Assembly (NCBI GenBank): GCA_016125215.1 | Contig: WGMF01000010.1 | Span: 30,977-94,976, forward strand | Length of the DNA: 64,000 bases | DNA from: Phycisphaera sp. | GTDB taxonomy: Bacteria; Planctomycetota; Phycisphaerae; Phycisphaerales; Phycisphaeraceae | Direction of reading: 5' to 3' | In this document: positions 57,688 to 64,000 of the stretch, in pieces | Layout of the letters: every line of letters starts with the position of its first letter | Numbering within the stretch: position 1 is the stretch's first letter | The notes under the pieces: model-generated | What the model was told of the DNA's origin: nothing | Databases searched by the model: none | Seen by the model: the letters and a program-made list of their open reading frames with translations, nothing else | Translations under genes and position numbers: made by a program

Positions 57688-59997
57688 ATGGCCAAAGGCG
57701 ACAGTTGGGGCATCGAGATCGGCGCGAACGCGATCAAGGCGTTACACCTCGTGGGCGATGCCAGGCACGGCGTGGCGGTTGCGGGTTACGAGGTAGTGCC
57801 CTTCAAGACGGTGTTGACCTCGCCGGACGTGAACGTCGAGGAGGAAATCCGGGTCAACCTCGATCAGTTGATCTCGCGTCACGACATGTCGCGCTCGTCG
57901 GTGGTGTTGTCGGTGCCGGGTCACATGGCCTTTGCGCGGTTTGCCAAATTGCCGCCGGTGGACCCGAAGAAGATCCCCGACATCGTGCGCTTCGAGGCGA
58001 TCCAGCAGATCCCCTTCCCCATCGAGCAGGTCGAGTGGGACTACCAGGTCTTTTCGCAGGAGGACTCGCCCGACGTGGAGGTCGGCATCTTTGCGATCAC
58101 CAAGGACCGCCTGCTCCAGTACCTGAGCAACCTCAAGAGCGTGAGCCTGAACCCCGACGCCCTGACGCTCTCGCCGCTGGCGGTCTACAACGCGATGGCA
58201 TACGACCTGGACCTGGGCGACACCGCTTCGGGCGTGATCCTGATGGACATCGGCACGTCGAGCACGGACGTGGTCATCGTCGAGAACGGACGCATCTGGC
58301 TCCGCACATTGCCCATCGGCGGCAACAACTTCACCGAGGCCCTGGTCCGCACGTTCAACCTCTCGTTCCCCAAGGCTGAAAAACTCAAACGCGAAGCGAA
58401 CACGAGCAAGTACGCCAGGCAGATTTTCCAGGCGATGCGCCCGGTCTTTGCCGACCTGGTCCAGGAGATGCAGAGGTCGCTGGGCTTTTACCAGAGCCTA
58501 AACCGCGACGCGAAGCTCGAGCGGGTGATCGGCCTGGGTTCGACGTTCCGCCTGCCGGGGCTGATGAAGTTCCTCAAGCAGCAGTTGCAGTTGGAGGTGA
58601 CGAGGCCCGATGCGTTCAAGCGGTTGACGGTCGAGGGCAGGCAGGAAGCGGACTTTGCCCAGCACGCGATGAACATGGCCACGGCCTACGGCTGTGCGCT
58701 GCAGGGGCTGGAGATCGAGAAGGTCTCGGCCAACCTGCTGCCGACGTATGTCATCAAACGCAAGCTCTGGCGTACGAAGCAGCCCTGGGTGCTCGGCGCG
58801 GCGGCGGTGGTGGCGCTCTCCGCGGCGCTGAGCACGGTGAACTACATCATGAGCAAGAACGCCGAGGCCGCGGCCAGGCGAGAGTATGAGCAGCCGATCC
58901 AGGCAATCCTCAACAACGCCGACCAGAAGATCCAGGCCATCCGCCAGATCAAGAGCGACGACCAGCGTCAGCGGATCGAGAACCTGCAGCGCGTGCTGGA
59001 CTACCGCGATGTCTGGCCCAAGCTCGTGGCAGACCTGAGCCAGGCGTTCGACGCCCTCGGACCGCAGGAGGCGCTCTACGGCTCGGATTACGATGCCATC
59101 AAGCAGGTCCCCCGCAACGACCGACGAACGATCAAGATCGACTCGATCACCGCGGAGTACCAGTTCGTCTGGGACGAGCAGGCCACGACCGATGATGCGC
59201 CGGCTTACGATGTCGATCCATCCCAGATCTGGGGCCACGGGTTGAGCGGGTCGTCGCCTGAGTCTTCTCCGGATGAGGGATCGCCGGGCGGGTCTCCATT
59301 CAGGGCGTTCCCGGGTTTGAATTCGGGCGGGTTCCAACCCGGTGAACTCAGGGCCCTCACGGACGAACAACGCCGTGCCACCGACCGCACCGCGCAGAAG
59401 CCGCCATCGTTCTTCATCACGATCAAAGGCTCGACGCCCAACCAGCGTGCCTCGACCCTGCTGGCTCATAACTACATCAAGTGGCTCCAGGACCAGCCCG
59501 AGAGCGAAACCCGGCCGTACCGCATCATCGTCGACGCGCAATCGATCAAGAAGCTCGAACTGATGCCCGAATCGGCTCTGCCCAATGCGGACACGAACGC
59601 CGGCCCATCGCGCGGGCCAGTCGGCCCGGTCGGTCGTGGTCAGCGCCCGCTGAACGTGGGACCCTGGTCGTCAGGCACCCCCGCGGCAGGCCCCGATGCC
59701 GAGGTCACCATGCCGCAAAACCCGTTGCACGAAGAGCCACGCAACCGCGACTGGCGGTTCGAGATCCAATTCGTGGTCCAGTTGCTGCCACCGGCCGAGG
59801 CCCGCGACGCTTTCCGTGGTAAGTCTTCCACACCCGGCAGCCCATCCGAGCAACCCCCCCCCGGAAGCACACCCCCCGGAAGCACGCCCCCCGTAAGCGT
59901 ATCCCCCGGAACCCGTCCCGCTGACAACACACCCCCTAACCCGCAGGCCATGATGCCCGCGATGGAGATGCCCAGCGGTCAGGAGGCACGGTCATGA
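57688..59997 (+). CDS. pilM: PilM-type actin-fold assembly protein fused to a PilN/GspL-like region
   Basis: A 769-residue protein. Residues 1-350 are PilM: WGIEIGANAIKALHL, VVLSVPGHMAFARF, LMDIGTSSTDVVIVENG (ATP site) and RVIGLGSTFRLPGLMKFL. A membrane helix at about 370-390 (PWVLGAAAVVALSAALSTV) is followed by a coiled-coil and a periplasmic domain, as in PilN or GspL, so two normally separate proteins are joined. The C-terminal 60 residues are Pro/Gly/Ser-rich and translate CCCCCGGAAG-type DNA repeats (59855-59912). AAGGAG precedes the ATG. First of a three-gene operon, 26 kb from gspE/gspF. Confidence 0.88.
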   Translation: MAKGDSWGIEIGANAIKALHLVGDARHGVAVAGYEVVPFKTVLTSPDVNVEEEIRVNLDQLISRHDMSRSSVVLSVPGHMAFARFAKLPPVDPKKIPDIVRFEAIQQIPFPIEQVEWDYQVFSQEDSPDVEVGIFAITKDRLLQYLSNLKSVSLNPDALTLSPLAVYNAMAYDLDLGDTASGVILMDIGTSSTDVVIVENGRIWLRTLPIGGNNFTEALVRTFNLSFPKAEKLKREANTSKYARQIFQAMRPVFADLVQEMQRSLGFYQSLNRDAKLERVIGLGSTFRLPGLMKFLKQQLQLEVTRPDAFKRLTVEGRQEADFAQHAMNMATAYGCALQGLEIEKVSANLLPTYVIKRKLWRTKQPWVLGAAAVVALSAALSTVNYIMSKNAEAAARREYEQPIQAILNNADQKIQAIRQIKSDDQRQRIENLQRVLDYRDVWPKLVADLSQAFDALGPQEALYGSDYDAIKQVPRNDRRTIKIDSITAEYQFVWDEQATTDDAPAYDVDPSQIWGHGLSGSSPESSPDEGSPGGSPFRAFPGLNSGGFQPGELRALTDEQRRATDRTAQKPPSFFITIKGSTPNQRASTLLAHNYIKWLQDQPESETRPYRIIVDAQSIKKLELMPESALPNADTNAGPSRGPVGPVGRGQRPLNVGPWSSGTPAAGPDAEVTMPQNPLHEEPRNRDWRFEIQFVVQLLPPAEARDAFRGKSSTPGSPSEQPPPGSTPPGSTPPVSVSPGTRPADNTPPNPQAMMPAMEMPSGQEARS

Positions 59998-61436
59998 TGA
60001 ACCGATTTGTGAACTGGCTCAAAAACAACACCGTCCTCACGCTGGTGATCGTCGTCGCCCTGGCGTCGCTGGCGGACATCGCCTGGGTCTATTCCAGCGG
60101 CCTGGCGCTGCGCAAGCAGATGCAGGAGCGCCTGACCGAAGCGCAGCGCATCACCTCACGTTTGAAAACGCCCGTGTCGATCCCCAGCAAGAACCCCGAC
60201 GACCCGGCCCAGACCGTCAACATCCCGGTCAACAACAAAGCCATCAGCGAGCTTGAGTCGGCCTACAACAAGATGGCCAGCGAGTATGAGCGCATCTTTG
60301 AGAACGCCCTGGCCATCAACAAAGCCGGCCACCTGCCCATGATCGAGGGCCTCTTCCCCGACCCGGGCATCGAAAACTTCGACAAGCCCTGGGACGCCAA
60401 GATCAAATACAAAAAAGCCCTGGCTGAGATGCTCATGCCCCCGTCACCCGCGCCGACCTATCCCCGCCTCGATGCGACGATGCCCCCGTCGCCCGATGAA
60501 CTCAAGGAAGCCTTTGACGAAGTCCAGTCACGCTATCTCAATTCCAAATTCCCACCCAAGAAACTCGAAGAGCTCACCCCGGATGAAAAGGTCGAACTCT
60601 CGAACCTCCTGGCCAAACGCAAGATCGAGCTCACAACCCAGCGTGCCAAGCTCGCCCACATCTACGCCCGGACGTTCGACCCCGATTCCAATATCATCCC
60701 AGCAGACTTCCCGCTGCAGGTCGACCCGTGGGTCGTTTCCAGTGGTCGGCCCCCCATGGACGAAATCTGGGAGGGGCAGATGACGCTCTGGGTCCAGCAG
60801 GACATCGTCCGCGCCATCTCCATGACCAACCAGACCGACACGCCCGGCACGGACCTCGTTACCTCGCCCATCAAACGCCTCGTGACGATCCAGGTCATCC
60901 CCGGTTACGTCGGCATCGACACCGTCGGCGGGATCAAGACCCAACCGCCTTCCGCACCCAACCCGCCCACCACCAGCAACTCAACCGGCGGTTCCCCCAG
61001 CACGTTCTCTCCCACTCACCGCGAGGGCTACGGCGGCGTCTCCACCGCAGAGGCCTCCGCCGCCGTCTCCGGCGACATCAAACTCAAGGACGACTTCTCC
61101 CGATCTCCCACCGGCCGACGCAGCAACACGCTCTACGATGTCAAGCACGCATGGGTCGTCATGGATATGGACTCGCAGAAGCTCCCAGCATTCTTCGAGA
61201 ACCTCAACCGCGTCAACTTCCAGACATGCTTGAAGATGCGGATCGACGCCATCGACGAATACGAAGCGCTGCAGAACGGCTACCTCTACGCGGGCGGCGA
61301 CGTGGTGCGCGTCTCGATCCTCATCGAATCGATCTGGCTGCGCGACTGGACCACGCCACTGATGCCCAAACAGACCCGCATCCGATTGGGCATCGATAAG
61401 CCCGAAGAGACCACCGCACAACCGACGACCAACTGA
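59994..61436 (+). CDS. PilN/PilO-like bitopic assembly protein
   Basis: A 480-residue protein with one N-terminal membrane helix (VLTLVIVVALASLADIAWVY, about 15-34), a coiled region (about 40-100) and a large periplasmic part rich in Pro. Near the C-terminus, DVKHAWVVMDMDSQKLPAFF and VNFQTCLKMRIDAIDEYEAL read like a ferredoxin-like domain of GspM/PilO type. The ATGA overlap with the PilM-like gene indicates coupling. Assignment rests on topology and context, not on clear sequence motifs. Confidence 0.65.
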   Translation: MMNRFVNWLKNNTVLTLVIVVALASLADIAWVYSSGLALRKQMQERLTEAQRITSRLKTPVSIPSKNPDDPAQTVNIPVNNKAISELESAYNKMASEYERIFENALAINKAGHLPMIEGLFPDPGIENFDKPWDAKIKYKKALAEMLMPPSPAPTYPRLDATMPPSPDELKEAFDEVQSRYLNSKFPPKKLEELTPDEKVELSNLLAKRKIELTTQRAKLAHIYARTFDPDSNIIPADFPLQVDPWVVSSGRPPMDEIWEGQMTLWVQQDIVRAISMTNQTDTPGTDLVTSPIKRLVTIQVIPGYVGIDTVGGIKTQPPSAPNPPTTSNSTGGSPSTFSPTHREGYGGVSTAEASAAVSGDIKLKDDFSRSPTGRRSNTLYDVKHAWVVMDMDSQKLPAFFENLNRVNFQTCLKMRIDAIDEYEALQNGYLYAGGDVVRVSILIESIWLRDWTTPLMPKQTRIRLGIDKPEETTAQPTTN

Positions 61437-61541
61437 CCCACGACACCACGCCTTTTCGAGTTTCCGCAACCCGACTCGACAAAACGCAATACCCCCAGAC
61501 CCACCGAATCCACACGGACCCGCACGACCAGGACGACCCCT

Positions 61542-63575
61542 ATGAAATACCGCAATGTCAATTTCTTCGAGCGTCACCTCGAGAAGATTGTCGTGACCGT
61601 GGCCCTGGTTGTCGCGTGTGTCGTGCTCTACGTCTTCTGGCTCTCCAACCCGTTCGTCGTCAAGACCCCCGACGGGCAGGAGCTCTCGCCGGGCAAGGTC
61701 GACAAGTACCTGCTCCAGAAAGCCGAGACCGTCAAGCAACAGGTCGACAAACCCACGCTCCCCGACGGCATGACCGCCATCCAGGTCCCCGATTACACCG
61801 AAAACTTCCTCACCATGCGCCGCGTGCCCCTCAGCCCGCTCCAGTCGCTCAACAACCTCACCGACACGCCACTGGACCCGCGCGGCATCAACATGAACCT
61901 CAGCAGCTCGCGACCGGTCTACGTCCTGGCCAATCCGCCCGGACCCGTCTTGCCGCACGTCCGCTCCGATTTCGCCGTCATGCTCCCGACCGACCGCAAG
62001 GAAGAAATGATCCAGCACTACACGGCGCTGCTCCCCAGTGACGCGGACGCCAACTGGGCACGCGGCGTGGCGGCCAACATGGTCGACCAGATCGACGCGA
62101 TGGTCCCCACCGCCGCCCCGCGCGATTTTGCCTACGTCAGCATCGTCGCGGACTTCGACCTGCAGGCCTACTGGAAAGCCTACGAAGCGCTGCCCAAGGG
62201 CGCACGCATACCCGAAGAGTGGCAGCGCCGCGCCATGGCCATCACCGACATCGAACTGCAGCGCCAGACCCTCGACCCCGCCACCGGTCAATGGAGCGAC
62301 CCCGAACCCGTGGCCAGCCTCCCCCGGCTTGCGTCGATCTACAACGACCTCGTCAAGATGGACCTCGACAACAAAACACTCACCGCTCAACGCGTCCGCT
62401 ACATCACCGAGCACCAGAAAGACATCGCCGACGTGCCTTTCCCCCCGATCACACAGACCCGACCCTGGTTACCGCCCAACACCATCCTCGACACCCTCTC
62501 CCCCGAACTCAAAGCCCAGTGGAACAACCTCAAAAAACAAATCGAAGAGACCCGTACCAAGATCGAAAAACTCGGCGGCTCACTCCCCGATAACGCCGCG
62601 CCCTTGTCCCCGACCGGTTTTGGCGAGTCCGAGGGCTTCGACATCCCCCCGTCTGGCCCGCGCCCAGGAAACAACCCCACGACAGGCCAACCCGCCAACC
62701 CCAACCAGCGAAGCATCGAACGCCTCATCCAGCAATACAACGAACTCCAGCAGCAACTGCGAAACTTCGAGGAAGCCAACAAGCCCAACTCGCAGCGACA
62801 AACCCCAGACGCTACCGGCCTGTTCCCCTCAGGAAGCCCCACGCAGCCCCCTCGCCCGGGCTTCAACGACCAGTGGTCCGATGATCCCATGAACGAGTCC
62901 GCCCCCGGAACCCCCGGAAGCCCCGGAACCCCCGGAGCCTGGCCCGGAGTAGCCCGACCCGGTGTGGGGCTGGGACCCGATGGCCAGCCGGCCGAACCCG
63001 CCTACCCCACGCTCCACCTCCTCACGCACGACATCACCGCGCAGCCGGGCAAAACCTATCGTTACCGCCTCCGTGTCTCGCTGCTCAACCCGCTCTTCAA
63101 ACAAGACGAACTGGCCCCCGAACAACGCGAGACCGATTACAACAAACTCTCCATCGAATCGCAGTGGAGCGACTGGAGCGACCCGGTCAAAACACTCGAC
63201 AACCAGCGATTCTTCCTCGTCTCCGCCACGCCGCAAGGCCAGGCCCAGCTCGAACTCTGGCGCGTCTACAACGGCCGCGCAAGACAGGCCCTGCTCGCCG
63301 TCGGTCCGGGCGACGCGATCACCCAGTCCGTCGCCATCGACGACGAGGACTTCCGCGGACAACTCACCATCCGCACCGGCGCCGTCGCCGTCGACATCAA
63401 CCCCGACGCCCGCTCTCTGGACCCCGGCGCCCGAACCACCGTCGAACTGCTCTACCTTCAGGACAATCAGCCCTCCCTACGCTCCCGCTACGCCGACGTG
63501 GACGCCAAAGACCCCGACCGCCAGGAACTGCTCTACGACTACCAACACCGCGAAGTCGCATCGATCTCGCCGTGA
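61542..63575 (+). CDS. Uncharacterised bitopic protein of the pilus-assembly operon
   Basis: A 677-residue protein with one N-terminal membrane helix (IVVTVALVVACVVLYVFWL, about 15-33) and a long outer part. Residues 300-480 contain a coiled-coil (IEETRTKIEKLGG, LIQQYNELQQQLRNFEEAN) and Pro/Gly-rich low complexity, again built on CCCCCGGAAG-type DNA (62901-62940). The C-terminal third opens with LLTHDITAQPGKTYRYRLRV and looks like a beta-sandwich of the fibronectin-III type. It follows the two assembly genes by 105 bases and probably works with them. No named family recognised. Confidence 0.65.
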   Translation: MKYRNVNFFERHLEKIVVTVALVVACVVLYVFWLSNPFVVKTPDGQELSPGKVDKYLLQKAETVKQQVDKPTLPDGMTAIQVPDYTENFLTMRRVPLSPLQSLNNLTDTPLDPRGINMNLSSSRPVYVLANPPGPVLPHVRSDFAVMLPTDRKEEMIQHYTALLPSDADANWARGVAANMVDQIDAMVPTAAPRDFAYVSIVADFDLQAYWKAYEALPKGARIPEEWQRRAMAITDIELQRQTLDPATGQWSDPEPVASLPRLASIYNDLVKMDLDNKTLTAQRVRYITEHQKDIADVPFPPITQTRPWLPPNTILDTLSPELKAQWNNLKKQIEETRTKIEKLGGSLPDNAAPLSPTGFGESEGFDIPPSGPRPGNNPTTGQPANPNQRSIERLIQQYNELQQQLRNFEEANKPNSQRQTPDATGLFPSGSPTQPPRPGFNDQWSDDPMNESAPGTPGSPGTPGAWPGVARPGVGLGPDGQPAEPAYPTLHLLTHDITAQPGKTYRYRLRVSLLNPLFKQDELAPEQRETDYNKLSIESQWSDWSDPVKTLDNQRFFLVSATPQGQAQLELWRVYNGRARQALLAVGPGDAITQSVAIDDEDFRGQLTIRTGAVAVDINPDARSLDPGARTTVELLYLQDNQPSLRSRYADVDAKDPDRQELLYDYQHREVASISP

Positions 63576-63684
63576 GTGATCGGCATCAGGGGATTGGCGC
63601 GTGCCGCCCCCGGCTTGACCACCAGTGGCACACCTAAGCTTCTCGCATGCATCCTTATAATTTCCCCCGCGCCCATACCCACCA

Positions 63685-63801
63685 CTACTCGCTTGGGATA
63701 CCCAACCACTCGAGGTGGTTTGCAATCTTTTTCTTACCCATTATCCCGTGGAAGACAATCAGAGGGGTGGGTTCGCCGAACAGGGTGAAGGTATAGCCCA
63801 T
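63685..63801 (-). CDS. Short coding-like fragment, unrecognised
   Basis: From an ATG at 63801 the minus strand reads 38 residues (MGYTFTLFGEPTPLIVFHG onward) to a TAG at 63685. The frame stays open upstream to 63969, adding protein-like sequence (FLRDWYQSHLLVKLPLDDA), but without ATG, GTG or TTG. It may be the tail of a broken gene whose 5' part was replaced. No family recognised; codon choice looks natural but the sample is tiny. Confidence 0.3.
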   Translation of the reverse strand: MGYTFTLFGEPTPLIVFHGIMGKKKIANHLEWLGIPSE

Positions 63802-63933
63802 ACGTGTGCGTTTGATTTCTATCGCATCGTCCAGCGGCAGCTTGACCAGCAGATGCGATTGATACCAATCCCGTAAAAAACTCGTGCGCGTTAGGCGCTT
63901 GTTAGGTTGCGCTCCCGCGTGGGGTCTGGGATA

Positions 63934-64000
63934 GTGGGCTCTTTTGGAAAGGAGTCCACCATCGACATCTCACTTCACAGCCCCGACGACGCGGCCGAAC
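63934..64000 (+). CDS. Possible start of a gene cut off by the right edge
   Basis: GGAAAGGAG (63946-63954) is a strong ribosome site. Six bases later stands ATC (63961), followed by an open frame IDISLHSPDDAAE to the window end. In the same frame a GTG at 63934 could start instead, but then the ribosome site would be inside the gene. Too little sequence is present to name a product. Confidence 0.3.
   Translation, partial: MGSFGKESTIDISLHSPDDAAE

Larger units (their letters stand above)
63576..64000. other. Terminal 425-base region, mostly without a clear gene
   Basis: After the assembly operon the sequence is less GC-rich. It carries a minus-strand coding-like fragment (63685-63801) and, at the very end, a possible + strand gene start. 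Two GTTAGGY motifs (63890, 63901) resemble integron attC half-sites, but no partner motif or symmetry is found. No terminator hairpin is seen behind the stop at 63575. Confidence 0.4.

Noticed and set aside
60981..62414. A 477-codon minus-strand frame over the pilus-assembly genes
   Set aside because: Antisense of two membrane-anchored proteins with good starts; no motif of its own.
63880..63907. Integron attC-like motifs GTTAGGC and GTTAGGT
   Set aside because: No matching RYYYAAC partner with internal symmetry within 130 bases on the proper side, and no integrase.
1..64000. tRNA, rRNA or other known structural RNA genes
   Set aside because: No cloverleaf with a conserved T-loop and no rRNA-like stretch was noticed on either strand; a covariance search was not possible.

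Overview
The window reads as a high-GC chromosome segment of a Planctomycetota-type bacterium, probably from the Phycisphaerae. This rests on many DUF1559-like prepilin proteins, a planctomycete-style split type II secretion/type IV pilus machine (GspE, GspF, five pseudopilin-like proteins, PilM and unusual PilN/O-like partners), a pyrophosphate-type phosphofructokinase, and several proteins of planctomycete character that match no named family. No rRNA, tRNA, phage, CRISPR array or complete insertion sequence is visible. Placement below phylum level is inference.

Layout. 1-2737: end of a Fur-type regulator, a TsaE-YacG fusion, thiL and a small unknown gene. 2741-10203: sugar genes (two xylose-isomerase-like TIM barrels, a GH78 rhamnosidase), a prepilin-like protein, an MFS-acyltransferase fusion and a broken copy of its C-terminus. 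10401-16535: phosphofructokinase, a rhomboid protease, a zinc-ribbon membrane protein, moaA, a hexose-6-phosphate mutarotase and a PIN-like protein. 16667-20673: a GH52-like glycosidase, a prepilin and a nucleotide-sugar epimerase. 21132-31348: the secretion/pilus operon. 31454-35172: phosphoglycerate mutase, a lone MshEN protein behind a structured leader, and PhoH. 35305-38125: a very good promoter, a 79-residue Tat-type peptide gene, a terminator, then a tightly overlapping PqqD / HprK-related kinase A / nucleotidyltransferase operon. 38212-48332: AsmA-like giant, oxidoreductase, orphan MlaE-type permease, metal-chelate ABC genes, membrane protein. 48467-57420: GT9 glycosyltransferase, MFS transporter, ispH, lipoprotein, folD, cinA, PHP-type phosphatase, hydrolase. 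57688-63575: PilM and two large pilus-assembly-like proteins. The last 425 bases hold only uncertain fragments.

The most interesting locus is 35305-38125. It looks like a peptide modification/export system: a small, Ser/Thr-rich, Tat-secreted product with its own strong promoter and terminator, next to a PqqD-type peptide chaperone, an HPr-kinase-like enzyme and a nucleotidyltransferase. There is no radical SAM enzyme, lasso cyclase or protease nearby.

Two genome-wide habits also stand out. First, at least five genes (thiL, moaA, the mlaE-like gene, ispH, folD) have a TAnnnT -10 box exactly six bases before the ATG and no Shine-Dalgarno, which predicts leaderless mRNAs. Second, intergenic spaces are invaded by several families of short repeats: paired inverted arms built from 8-10-base units, a double palindrome translated inside the TsaE-YacG linker, a duplicated leader in front of gspF and the first pseudopilin gene, and a strand-biased decamer CCCCCGGAAG.
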